Origin: an uncultured Actinoplanes sp.
GTDB lineage: Bacteria; Actinomycetota; Actinomycetes; Mycobacteriales; Micromonosporaceae
Assembly (NCBI GenBank): GCA_934667465.1
Contig: CAKUMG010000067.1
Span: forward strand, 1-13,180
Length of the DNA stretch: 13,180 nt
Direction of reading: 5' to 3'
Shown here: piece after piece, positions 5,542 to 11,994 of the stretch
Layout of the letters: the number at the start of each line of letters is the position of its first letter
How positions within the stretch are numbered: the stretch's first letter is position 1
Translations under genes and position numbers: made by a program
The notes under the pieces: model-generated
The model's input: only the letters and a program-made list of their open reading frames with translations
The model's database searches: none
What the model was told of the DNA's origin: nothing

Positions 5542-6372
5542 ATGAGGATCGCGGGGGCACCGATCTCGTGGGGTGTGAGCGAGGTTCCGGGCTGGGGCCA
5601 TCAGCTCGACGCCGCGCGGGTGCTGCGGGAGATGCGCGAGATCGGCCTGACCGCGACCGAGTTCGGGCCGGAGGGGTTCCTGCCCGGGGGCAGGGTGCCG
5701 GGCGGGTCGGGGCTGGCGGCGGTGGGCGGGTTCGTGCCGGTCGTGCTGCACGACGGGGTGCCCGATGTGGACCTTGCGCGGTTCGCCGCGGCGGGGGCGG
5801 ACACGGTGGTGCTGGCCGCGGCGACGGGGTGGGCCGGCTATGACGTGCGGCCGGAGCTCGACGAGAGCGGCTGGCAGCGGACACTGGCCAATCTGGACGC
5901 TCTCGACGCGGCGGCGCGGTCGCTCGGCCTGACGGCGGTGCTGCACCCGCACGTGGGCACGATGATCGAGCGGCCGGCCGAGATCCGGCAGGTGCTGGCG
6001 GGCTCGACCATCGCGTTGTGCCTGGACACCGGGCATCTGCTGATCGGCGGCACGGATCCGGCCGAGCTGGCCGAGCGGTACGGCGACCGGATCGCGCACG
6101 TGCATGCCAAGGATGTGGATGCCGGGCTCGCGGCCGAGGTGCGGGAGGGCAGGCGGACGTTCACCGGCGCGGTCCGGGCGGGGATGTTCCGGCCGGTCGG
6201 GGACGGGGACGTCGATTTTGCGCGGGTCGTGGCGGCGCTGCGGCGGCACGCGTACGACGGCTGGTGGGTGCTGGAGCAGGACATCATGCTGGCCGCCGAG
6301 CCGGCCGGGCCGGGACCGGCGGCCGACGTGCGGCGCAGCGCCGAGCGGTTGCGGGCCCTGCTACAGGCTTGA
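5542..6372 (+). CDS. IolE-like TIM-barrel isomerase/dehydratase
   Basis: This 276-aa protein belongs to the xylose-isomerase-like TIM-barrel superfamily and most resembles inosose dehydratase (IolE)-type proteins of sugar and inositol breakdown. The N-terminus GAPISWGVSEVPGWGHQ and the following TATEFGPEGFLP are typical of that group. Likely metal ligands are Glu143 (after LHPHVGTMIE), Asp162 in LCLDTGHL, His188 in HVHAKD and Glu245 in VLEQD. All are present, so it should be active. The substrate is not proven; a hydroxypyruvate-isomerase-like or other keto-sugar role is possible. The start ATG 5542 has only a weak ribosome site (GCGAGG). The gene overlaps the ECF sigma gene tail-to-tail by 12 bp. 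A repeat shared with the LacI gene promoter suggests that regulator, or another acting on both, controls it. No other inositol genes are in the window. Confidence 0.85.
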   Translation: MRIAGAPISWGVSEVPGWGHQLDAARVLREMREIGLTATEFGPEGFLPGGRVPGGSGLAAVGGFVPVVLHDGVPDVDLARFAAAGADTVVLAAATGWAGYDVRPELDESGWQRTLANLDALDAAARSLGLTAVLHPHVGTMIERPAEIRQVLAGSTIALCLDTGHLLIGGTDPAELAERYGDRIAHVHAKDVDAGLAAEVREGRRTFTGAVRAGMFRPVGDGDVDFARVVAALRRHAYDGWWVLEQDIMLAAEPAGPGPAADVRRSAERLRALLQA

Positions 6373-7542
6373 TCGCAGCTGTACGGCACGACGGCGCAAC
6401 GCGTCCCGTTCGGGCACGGAGGGTGCGATCGCGGCCGCTTCGTCGTAGAGGGTGGCTGCGCGTGACCGGTCGCCGCTGCGCTCCGTGAGGTCGGCCTCGG
6501 CGGCGAGCGCCGGAGCGTAACCGTCGAGGCCCCCGGTGGCACGGAGGTCGGCGAGCAGGGCCAGACCGGCCGCGGGGCCGTGGGCGCGCCCGTGGGCGAG
6601 CGCGCGGTTGAGCCGGACCACGGGTGACGGAAGCAGTGCGGCCAACTCGTCGTACAGGGCGGCGATGCGGGCCCAGTCCGTCCGCTCGGCCACGTGGCAG
6701 GCGGCGATGTGGGCCTGGATCGCGTACGGGCCGCGGGATCCGGGCAGCAGTGCCAGGGCCTCGTCGATCGCGGGCCGGTCCCAGCGGGAACGATCCTGTT
6801 CGGACAGGGTCACCGGGCGGCCGTGCTCGTCGACGCGCGCGTCGCGCCGGGAGTGCTGCAGCAGGAAGAGCGCCAGGAGCGCCCGTACCTCCGGCTCTGT
6901 CGGCATCAGGCGGGCCAGCAACCGCGCCAGCCGGATCGCCTCGGTCGCCGGTTCCGCTGTGCCGTCGCGGTCATAGCCCCGGGTGAAGAGCAGGTAGAGC
7001 ACGCCGAGGACGCCCGGCAGCCGCTCGGTCAGCGCCTCGCCCTCGGGCACCCGGTAGGGGATCCCGGCCTGCGCGATCTTCGTCTTGGCCCGGGTCAGCC
7101 GCCGCGTCATCGTGGCCTCGCTCACCAGGAACAAGCGGCCGATCGACGCGGTGGGCAACCCGGCGACCGTACGCAATGTCAGCGCCACCCGCGCCTCCAG
7201 CGACAGCGCGGGATGGCAGCACGTGAAGATCAGGCGCAACCGGTCGTCCCGGTCCGGCGGCGGGGGTTCGGCGGGCAGCCGCGCCAGCTCGGCCAGCTTG
7301 CGCCGCTCGGTGCCGGCCCGCCGCAGCGCGTCCACGGCACGGTTGCGCGCCACGGTCATCAGCCAGCCGCCCGGATTGCCGGGAATGCCGTCGGCGTCCC
7401 AGCGTTCCAGCGCGGTGACCAGCGCTTCCTGGGCGCAGTCCTCGGCGAGCTGCCAGTCGCCGGTGACCCCGATCAGCGTGGCGACGAGCCGGCCGTAGGA
7501 CTCCCGGCCGGCCGCCGCCACCGCCGCCCGTACGTCGGTCAT
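6361..7542 (-). CDS. ECF sigma factor, ECF42-like, with C-terminal TPR-like domain
   Basis: This 393-aa alternative sigma factor has sigma region 2 at about residues 10-75 (DCAQEALVTALERW, then GGWLMTVARNRAVDALRR). Region 4 is at about 105-158 (ALTLRTVAGL, then a helix-turn-helix with SEATMTRRLTRAK). A helical extension of about 230 residues follows (YLLFTRGY onward), holding the DUF6596/TPR-like C-terminus. That architecture, plus a DGPF/YCII gene directly upstream, is the hallmark of the ECF42 group, which lacks a classic anti-sigma factor; the C-terminal domain is thought to control activity. The start ATG 7542 overlaps the YCII stop as ATGA, so translation is probably coupled. The frame is open further upstream, but that is inside the YCII gene. 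The 3' end overlaps the IolE-like gene by 12 bp. It probably directs transcription of its own operon through the promoter at 7913-7939. The stress signal is unknown. Confidence 0.93.
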   Translation of the reverse strand: MTDVRAAVAAAGRESYGRLVATLIGVTGDWQLAEDCAQEALVTALERWDADGIPGNPGGWLMTVARNRAVDALRRAGTERRKLAELARLPAEPPPPDRDDRLRLIFTCCHPALSLEARVALTLRTVAGLPTASIGRLFLVSEATMTRRLTRAKTKIAQAGIPYRVPEGEALTERLPGVLGVLYLLFTRGYDRDGTAEPATEAIRLARLLARLMPTEPEVRALLALFLLQHSRRDARVDEHGRPVTLSEQDRSRWDRPAIDEALALLPGSRGPYAIQAHIAACHVAERTDWARIAALYDELAALLPSPVVRLNRALAHGRAHGPAAGLALLADLRATGGLDGYAPALAAEADLTERSGDRSRAATLYDEAAAIAPSVPERDALRRRAVQLRSSL

Positions 7543-7877
7543 TCGCCTTCGAACGGGTCGAACGGCCGCAGCTCGATCCGTCCGTGGTAGGCCATCGGGT
7601 GCCGGCGCGCCACCTCGATCGCCTCGTCCAGGTCGGCGCACTCGAGGATGTCGTAGCCCACGATCACCTCCTTGGTCTCGGCGAACGGGCCGTCGGAGAG
7701 CAGCAGCTCACCCCCGCGCACCCGGACCGTGGTCGCCGATCCGGGCGGCGCCAGCCGCTCCCCGTCGAGCCGGCGGCCTGCCGCGTCGTTCTCCCCCACC
7801 CACACCTCGATGTCCGGCACCCGCGACTCGTCCGTCTCGGGCTCGGTGTCGGTGCAGACGAACATCATGTACTTCAT
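7539..7877 (-). CDS. YCII-related DGPF-domain protein
   Basis: This 112-aa protein of the YCII/DGPF family has the MKYMMFVCTD start, the DGPF signature at 62-65 (LLLSDGPFAETKE) and the GYDILECADLDEAIEVARRHP segment typical of the ferredoxin-like fold. The biochemical role of DGPF proteins is unknown; they are standard partners and targets of ECF42 sigma factors. ATG 7877 is chosen because it begins the conserved domain and has GAGGGAG upstream. A longer reading to 7952 would start inside the LacI gene end. The stop overlaps the sigma start (ATGA, 7539-7542), so both are made from one transcript. No signal peptide or membrane segment is seen. Confidence 0.93.
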   Translation of the reverse strand: MKYMMFVCTDTEPETDESRVPDIEVWVGENDAAGRRLDGERLAPPGSATTVRVRGGELLLSDGPFAETKEVIVGYDILECADLDEAIEVARRHPMAYHGRIELRPFDPFEGE

Positions 7878-7912
7878 CACAGGCTCCCTCTCGTGTGCCG
7901 GTTCCGATCCAT

Positions 7913-7939
7913 GACGAACGGGCCGGCCCGTTCCGGACA
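7913..7939 (-). promoter_or_regulatory. Candidate ECF promoter with perfect palindrome in the spacer
   Basis: On the minus strand TGTCCG (7939-7934), 17 bp, then CGTC (7916-7913) form an ECF-type promoter about 36 bp before the YCII start. From memory, ECF42 targets in Streptomyces have TGTCGA at -35 and CGA/TC-like bases at -10, so this is one base off at -35. The spacer and last -10 base are covered by an 18-bp perfect palindrome, GAACGGGCCGGCCCGTTC (7916-7933). It could be an operator, or a hairpin that ends the LacI transcript 13 bp after its stop. Confidence 0.5.
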
Positions 7940-7945
7940 GCCTGC

Positions 7946-9022
7946 TCAGCATTCTCCGGGCGGGATGTTGTGCGGGGTGATCACCTGTACGGCCGACGGG
8001 GCCGGGCGGATCGGGCCGGGCAGTGCGCCCTGCGCGCGCAGCACCACCTCGCAGGCTCGCCGCACATCCTGCCGCAGGTCGTGGTGGAGCACGGCCGAGA
8101 GACGCCGCTCGCGCAGCAGGGACGCGTTCTCCTCGTCGAGATCGTGCGCGACGAAGACGTCGTAGCCGCGGCCCTCACGTTCGAAGGCGTCCACCACGGC
8201 GGTGGTGCCGCCGGCACACAGGGAGTAGGCGGCCCGGACGCCGGGGTTCGCTTTCAGCACCTCGCGGACTCCGTTGTGGACCGCTTCCTCCTCGGCGACC
8301 ACCTCGAGGATCCGGACGCCTGTCCCCCGCGCGCGCAGCTCGGCGCGGAAGCCCATCTCGCGCTCGTCCTCGCCCCGGAACGAGCTGTGGCCACGCACGA
8401 CGAGCACCTCGCCGGACCGGCTTTTCTCGTCCGGCCGGCTTTTCTCGTCCGGCCGGCTTTTCTCGTCCGGCCGGCTTTTCTCGTCCGGCCAGTCGCCCAG
8501 CCATTGCAGCACCAGATAGGCGGCGGTCGCGCCCGCGGCACGGTTGTCGATGCCGATGTACGCCGCGCGGGCGCTCGTGGGCAGGTCGGTCACCAACGCG
8601 ACGACAGGCACACCCTGCCGCTCCAGCCGCGCCACCGCCGCCACGACCCCGGGCACGTCGGGCACCGTGAGGATCACGCCGTGGGAGCGCGCCCGCCCGG
8701 CCCGGTCGAGCAGGGCCACGACCTCGTCGATCCCGTCGGCGGCGTGGAAGCGGCATCGCAGCGTGGCCGGACGCTCCGATTCCACGGCGGCACGGACGGC
8801 GGCGGTGAGGCGCGGCGGGGACTGCATGATCACGTCCACCGTGGAGGTTCGCGTGGTGGCCCGCGGCTGGGAGCGCTGCCGGTCCAGGTCGGCGATGGCC
8901 TGCTCGACCTCGCGGACGGTGCCGGCGCGGACCCCGCCGCGACGGTGCAGCACCCGGTCGACCGTGGCCGGGCTGAGGCCCGACTGGCCGGCGATCTCGC
9001 GGATCTTGTAGGGGTGCTTCAC
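7946..9022 (-). CDS. LacI-family transcriptional regulator with internal tandem repeat
   Basis: This 358-aa DNA-binding regulator has an N-terminal helix-turn-helix (KIREIAGQSGLSPATVDRVL) and hinge (RRGGVRAGTVREVEQAI). A periplasmic-binding-protein-like sensor domain follows (VDVIMQSPPRLTAAV, IGIDNRAAGATAAYLVL, GEVLVVRGH, VFVAHDLDEENASLL). Such proteins release DNA or bind it when a sugar-like ligand binds. The start GTG 9022 has no ribosome site; a CATTGT -10 lies 6 nt before it, so it is probably leaderless. Residues 179-202 are four identical PDEKSR units, encoded by four perfect 18-bp repeats, just before GEVLVV. They add a charged loop on the sensor domain and look recently expanded. The direct repeat in its promoter matches one before the IolE-like gene, which suggests autoregulation and control of that gene. 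The ligand may be an inositol or sugar derivative; this is inference. Confidence 0.92.
   Translation of the reverse strand: MKHPYKIREIAGQSGLSPATVDRVLHRRGGVRAGTVREVEQAIADLDRQRSQPRATTRTSTVDVIMQSPPRLTAAVRAAVESERPATLRCRFHAADGIDEVVALLDRAGRARSHGVILTVPDVPGVVAAVARLERQGVPVVALVTDLPTSARAAYIGIDNRAAGATAAYLVLQWLGDWPDEKSRPDEKSRPDEKSRPDEKSRSGEVLVVRGHSSFRGEDEREMGFRAELRARGTGVRILEVVAEEEAVHNGVREVLKANPGVRAAYSLCAGGTTAVVDAFEREGRGYDVFVAHDLDEENASLLRERRLSAVLHHDLRQDVRRACEVVLRAQGALPGPIRPAPSAVQVITPHNIPPGEC
8417..8488. repeat. Four perfect 18-bp tandem repeats in the LacI gene
   Basis: The unit on the plus strand is CCGGCTTTTCTCGTCCGG, at 8417, 8435, 8453 and 8471, with no mismatch. On the coding strand each unit gives PDEKSR. 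The unit length is a multiple of three, so copy-number change by slippage keeps the frame. Each unit ends in CCGG on both sides and can form a short hairpin. The A/T-rich core (TTTTCT) stands out from the surrounding G+C. Confidence 0.97.
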
Positions 9023-9028
9023 GCGTAC

Positions 9029-9057
9029 ACAATGAGGGGTTTTTGAGGTGTTTTCAA
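9029..9057 (-). promoter_or_regulatory. LacI-gene promoter with direct repeat (site B) in the spacer
   Basis: On the minus strand TTGAAA (9057-9052, 5 of 6 to TTGACA), a 17-bp spacer, CATTGT (9034-9029), 6 nt, then GTG 9022 form a plausible leaderless promoter. Read on the plus strand, 9032-9050 is ATGAGGGG-TTT-TTGAGGTG, an 11-bp-period repeat that differs by one base over 18 from site A. It fills the space between -35 and -10, so a bound protein would block transcription. TTGAGGTG followed by TTTTCAA (9043-9057) also gives a loose TTGA/TCAA inverted repeat. Confidence 0.6.
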
Positions 9058-9140
9058 GCAGCGTCGCCGACCGGTCCGTGATGCTTTGTCTGCATCTCAG
9101 GGATTGGTGGACACTTTCGGCGATCATGCCGGAGCGGCGG

Positions 9141-9146
9141 TATCAT
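9141..9146 (+). promoter_or_regulatory. Candidate -10 box of the ahcY promoter
   Basis: TATCAT matches TATAAT at 5 of 6. Transcription would start near 9153, about 26 nt before the riboswitch P1 stem. No good -35 is seen at 16-19 bp; TTTCGG (9115-9120) is 20 bp away. Confidence 0.4.
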
Positions 9147-9178
9147 GGTCGAGGCGCCGGAAATCCGGGCCAGCCTCG

Positions 9179-9293
9179 GGTCGAGAGGCGCTGCGACGGA
9201 CGGCCGCGGGATCCGCAGGGATTCGCGCTCCGATCCGCCACGCTCGACACGCGGGTAACGACGACAAGGGCGCCTCCGACGAGGGGGTGCCCT
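9179..9293 (+). promoter_or_regulatory. S-adenosylhomocysteine (SAH) riboswitch, likely ON-type
   Basis: The ahcY leader has the SAH-riboswitch layout. Stem P1 is GTCGAG (9180-9185) with CTCGAC (9243-9248), 6 bp. Directly after the P1 5' strand comes AGGCGC (9186-9191), which pairs with GCGCCT (9270-9275) to make the 3' pseudoknot. The conserved GCTGC follows (9190-9194), and a CACGCTCG segment (consensus about CAGGCUCG, from memory) forms the P1 3' side. Between them, CGGA (9197-9200) with TCCG (9234-9237) gives P2, holding a longer variable insert. In the ligand-free form CCTC (9273-9276) can pair with GAGG (9281-9284), extended by AGGGC (9267-9271) with GCCCT (9289-9293). That hairpin hides the Shine-Dalgarno GAGGGGG. 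SAH binding would take the CCTC strand into the pseudoknot and free it. Confidence 0.75.
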
Positions 9294-9298
9294 CTTTC

Positions 9299-10759
9299 AT
9301 GTCCGAGAAGCTCCAGAACATCAATGGCATCGACTTCGCGGTGGCGGACCTGTCGCTCGCGAAGTTCGGCCGTCACCAGATGCGTCTCGCCGAGGTCGAG
9401 ATGCCCGGCCTGATGAGCGTCCGCGAGGAGTTCCGGGCCGCGCAGCCGCTCAAGGGCGCGCGCATCGCCGGCTCGCTGCACATGACGATCCAGACCGCCG
9501 TGCTGATCGAGACGCTCACCGCGCTCGGCGCGCAGGTCCGCTGGGTCTCCTGCAACATCTTCTCGACGCAGGACGAGGCCGCGGCGGCCATCGTCGTCGG
9601 CCCCGAGGGCACCGTCGAGGCGCCCACCGGCGTGCCGGTCTTCGCCTGGAAGGGCGAGACGCTCGAGGAGTACTGGTGGTGCACCGAGCAGCTGTTCAAG
9701 TTCGCTGACGGCCAGGGCCCCAACATGATCCTGGACGACGGCGGCGACGCCACCCTGCTCGTGCACAAGGGCAAGGAGTTCGAGCTGGCCGGCGCGGTCC
9801 CCGCGACGACCGACGAGGACAGCCACGAATACTCGGTGATCCTCGACACCCTGCGCCGCAGCCTGGCGGAGGACAAGGGCCGCTTCACCAAGATCGCCGG
9901 TGAGATCAAGGGCGTCACCGAGGAGACCACCACCGGCGTGGCGCGCCTCTACAAGTTCGCCAAGACCGGCGACCTGCTCTTCCCGGCGATCAACGTCAAC
10001 GACGCGGTCACCAAGAGCAAGTTCGACAACAAGTACGGCATCCGCCACTCGCTGGTCGACGGCCTGAACCGTGCCACCGACGTCATGCTCGGCGGCAAGC
10101 TCGCGATCGTCTGCGGCTACGGCGACGTCGGCAAGGGCTCGGCCGAGACCCTGCGCGGCCAGGGCGCCCGGGTCATCGTCACCGAGGTCGACCCGATCTG
10201 CGCGCTGCAGGCCGCCATGGACGGCATGCAGGTCGCCCGGATCGAGGACTTCGTCTCCGAGGCGGACATCTTCATCACCACCACCGGCGGCACCGACATC
10301 ATCACGCCGGAGCACATGGCCGCGATGAAGCACAACGCCATCGTCGCCAACGTCGGCCACTTCGACGACGAGATCGACATGGCCGGCCTCGCCAAGGTCC
10401 CGGGCATCGAGAAGGTCGAGGTCAAGCCGCAGGTCCACGAGTGGCGCTTCCCGGACGGCCACGCGGTCATCGTCCTCTCCGAGGGCCGCCTCATGAACCT
10501 GGGCAACGCCACCGGCCACCCCAGCTTCGTCATGTCGAACTCGTTCACCAACCAGGTGCTCGCGCAGATCGAGCTGTGGACGAAGCCGGGCGCCTACGAG
10601 AACCAGGTCTATGTCCTCCCGAAGCACCTGGACGAGAAGGTCGCGCGCCTGCACCTCGACGCGCTGGGTGTGCGGCTGACCGAGCTCACCAAGAAGCAGG
10701 CGGAGTACCTCGGCGTCGCGGTCGAGGGGCCGTTCAAGCCGGACCACTACCGCTACTGA
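9299..10759 (+). CDS. ahcY: S-adenosylhomocysteine hydrolase
   Basis: This 486-aa cytosolic, NAD-dependent enzyme splits S-adenosylhomocysteine, the inhibitory by-product of SAM-dependent methylation, into adenosine and homocysteine. The family signature [15 protein letters not shown] is at 84-98. Substrate residues include His61, and Lys239 and Asp243 in [14 protein letters not shown]. The NAD-binding loop GYGDVGKG is at 273-280, and [11 protein letters not shown] at 407-417. The C-terminal KPDHYRY supplies Lys480 and Tyr484 to the NAD site of the partner subunit. The length fits the bacterial form with its extra insert. ATG 9299 is chosen because the [21 protein letters not shown] start is typical; GTG 9287 is in frame but lies on the Shine-Dalgarno itself. 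GAGGGGG ends 11 nt before the ATG, a slightly long distance. The riboswitch leader lies upstream and a strong terminator downstream, so it is transcribed alone. Confidence 0.98.
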   Translation: MSEKLQNINGIDFAVADLSLAKFGRHQMRLAEVEMPGLMSVREEFRAAQPLKGARIAGSLHMTIQTAVLIETLTALGAQVRWVSCNIFSTQDEAAAAIVVGPEGTVEAPTGVPVFAWKGETLEEYWWCTEQLFKFADGQGPNMILDDGGDATLLVHKGKEFELAGAVPATTDEDSHEYSVILDTLRRSLAEDKGRFTKIAGEIKGVTEETTTGVARLYKFAKTGDLLFPAINVNDAVTKSKFDNKYGIRHSLVDGLNRATDVMLGGKLAIVCGYGDVGKGSAETLRGQGARVIVTEVDPICALQAAMDGMQVARIEDFVSEADIFITTTGGTDIITPEHMAAMKHNAIVANVGHFDDEIDMAGLAKVPGIEKVEVKPQVHEWRFPDGHAVIVLSEGRLMNLGNATGHPSFVMSNSFTNQVLAQIELWTKPGAYENQVYVLPKHLDEKVARLHLDALGVRLTELTKKQAEYLGVAVEGPFKPDHYRY

Positions 10760-10787
10760 GTCACCCGCACGACCTGTTCGACCTCAC

Positions 10788-10829
10788 GGAGGCCTCGTTC
10801 CCGCTCGGGAACGGGGCCTCCGGCCTTTT
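10788..10829 (+). terminator. Intrinsic terminator of ahcY
   Basis: 10788-10802 pairs with 10807-10821 in a 15-bp stem (one G-T pair) with a GCTC loop. GGCC and a TTTT run (10826-10829) follow. It begins 29 bp after the ahcY stop and is the clearest intrinsic terminator in the window. Confidence 0.92.
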
Positions 10830-10877
10830 GCGCCGGAGCGGGGCGGATGAATGAAACCCACATTCGCCGTCGAAGAT

Positions 10878-10892
10878 GTAACTCACTGTTAC
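10878..10892. promoter_or_regulatory. Inverted repeat before the DUF6082-like gene
   Basis: GTAAC (10878-10882) and GTTAC (10888-10892) form a 5-bp inverted repeat with a 5-nt gap, in a locally A/T-rich stretch 43 bp before ATG 10935. TACGCT (10890-10895) overlaps it and fits a -10 box. It may be an operator; the binding protein is unknown. Confidence 0.4.
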
Positions 10893-10934
10893 GCTTCAAC
10901 GACAAGTCAATGCCGCGTGATCACGGTGACGAGC

Positions 10935-11711
10935 ATGGCCAAGGTGTACGCACAGGCTCCTGCCCGGATGATCCTCAGGCTCTCCCTTCTCGCCCTCGGC
11001 ATCGCCGCCGGGGTGGCGGTGGTCCTCTGGTCGCCCGTCCTGCTCCTCAGCATGCTCGGAGACGAGCTTCCCTGGGCGGACCTCTCCGATGTCGGCGAGG
11101 CCTACGGCGGCGCATCGGCACTGCTGGCGGCGGCTGCGCTGAGTGGCATCGCCGCATCGCTCGTTCTTCAGGCCCGCCAGGCGCGGCAGGAAATGATCAG
11201 TGCGGACCGGCAGCGGCACTTCGAGCTCATCAAGCTGGCGCTGGACGATCCCGAACTGTTCGAAGCAGTCGACGGCGTGGGAGTTGCCGAGCCCGACGGC
11301 CGCAAGAAGGTCTTCGCGAGCCTCTTCATGGGTTATTGGCTCGCCCTCTGGGAACTGCGCGACCTCCGGGAGGGGGAATTACGCGCCAACCTCTCCCGTA
11401 TGTTCGGAGCTCCGCTGACGCGGGACTGGTGGGAGGACCGGCATGGCACCTGGATCGAGGTGCGTAACCGCCGCCAGCGCAGATTCGTCGAGATCGCGAC
11501 GGACGAGTGGCGGAAGGCAGGTGCCCGGGCCGCCGCTCATCCACCGGTTGCCACTTCTCCGAAGGCACCGGCAACGCCTGCGGTGCGCGCGCTGACGACG
11601 GCGACCACCATCGCCTTCGCCGGAATCGTGGTCGCCGCGCACCTTGGACTCCGCGCTAGGAACCGCCGCGGGACGGTTCCCGATCGAACTCGCCGTTCTT
11701 CACATCACTGA
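10935..11711 (+). CDS. DUF6082-like membrane protein
   Basis: This 258-aa protein of unknown function has two N-terminal membrane segments (about 13-40 and 57-78), then a soluble helical domain (about 80-200), then a third membrane segment (about 218-239). The core RQRHFELIKLALDDPELFEAV ... GYWLALWELRDLREGELRANLSRMF ... DWWEDR resembles the DUF6082 family of actinobacterial proteins; this is from recognition of the pattern. The upstream part of the open frame (10851-10934) has poor third-base G+C and holds a promoter-like inverted repeat, so a start at ATG 10935 is preferred; GTG 10926 is also possible. No clear Shine-Dalgarno is present. Its last 56 bp overlap the end of the DUF397 gene on the other strand. 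Neighbouring DUF6082 and DUF397 genes fit with both being lineage-specific actinomycete genes, but no joint function is known. Confidence 0.75.
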   Translation: MAKVYAQAPARMILRLSLLALGIAAGVAVVLWSPVLLLSMLGDELPWADLSDVGEAYGGASALLAAAALSGIAASLVLQARQARQEMISADRQRHFELIKLALDDPELFEAVDGVGVAEPDGRKKVFASLFMGYWLALWELRDLREGELRANLSRMFGAPLTRDWWEDRHGTWIEVRNRRQRRFVEIATDEWRKAGARAAAHPPVATSPKAPATPAVRALTTATTIAFAGIVVAAHLGLRARNRRGTVPDRTRRSSHH

Positions 11712-11880
11712 GGAAACTCGTGAACGCGGCAGGCGCCATGGTGATGACCGGGCCCTGGGGGTGCTTCGAGTCCCGCAGGTGCACGGCGTCTCGCGCCGTG
11801 GCGACCTCGACACAGTCGCGGTCAAGGGCGGACCGGGTGCTTTTCCGCCAGCGGAGCGGCTCATTGTCTGGACTGGTCAT
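11656..11880 (-). CDS. DUF397 domain protein
   Basis: This 74-aa protein has the full DUF397 pattern: LRWRKSTRS (9-17), then CVEVATARDAVHLRDSKHPQGPVI (23-46), then AFTSFLSDVKNGEFD (52-66). DUF397 proteins are abundant in streptomycetes and relatives. They usually sit directly downstream of an XRE regulator of the BldB/WhiJ-linked type and modulate it during development. Here no such regulator is adjacent: upstream on the same strand is a methyltransferase, 114 bp away, so this is an orphan. The start ATG 11880 has no Shine-Dalgarno, and a TAG lies directly before it. The 3' end overlaps the DUF6082-like gene by 56 bp, so antisense interference is possible. Function beyond the family pattern is unknown. 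Confidence 0.85.
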   Translation of the reverse strand: MTSPDNEPLRWRKSTRSALDRDCVEVATARDAVHLRDSKHPQGPVITMAPAAFTSFLSDVKNGEFDREPSRGGS

Positions 11881-11883
11881 CTA

Positions 11884-11950
11884 GGGCGGCCTCGCAGCTG
11901 TCACGGGACAAGGGTCTCGACCTTAATACCAGAGCCGTCACCGGCCGCCC
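11884..11950. repeat. 8-bp inverted repeat bracketing the DUF397 leader
   Basis: GGGCGGCC (11884-11891) and GGCCGCCC (11943-11950) are exact complements 51 bp apart. They could form a long-range stem in the transcript leading into the DUF397 gene or in methyltransferase read-through. Such short GC repeats are common by chance at this base composition. Confidence 0.25.
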
Positions 11951-11994
11951 GCCGAACGCGTTGTGATTAGCCCGAAGGCGTGACCCGGCGGCGG

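Noticed and set aside
8417..8488. CRISPR array or REP cluster
   Set aside because: The 18-bp units are directly adjacent with no spacers and are translated in frame within the LacI gene.
9143..10747. 534-codon open frame on the minus strand opposite ahcY
   Set aside because: It is in codon register with ahcY and has no ribosome site. Its composition (long Val/Asp/Leu/Gly/Arg runs) is that of an antisense shadow of a high-GC gene.
10878..10892. GlnR box
   Set aside because: The GTAAC half is compatible, but the second half and spacing (GTAAC-N5-GTTAC) do not fit GTNAC-N6-GNAAC, and no nitrogen gene is adjacent.
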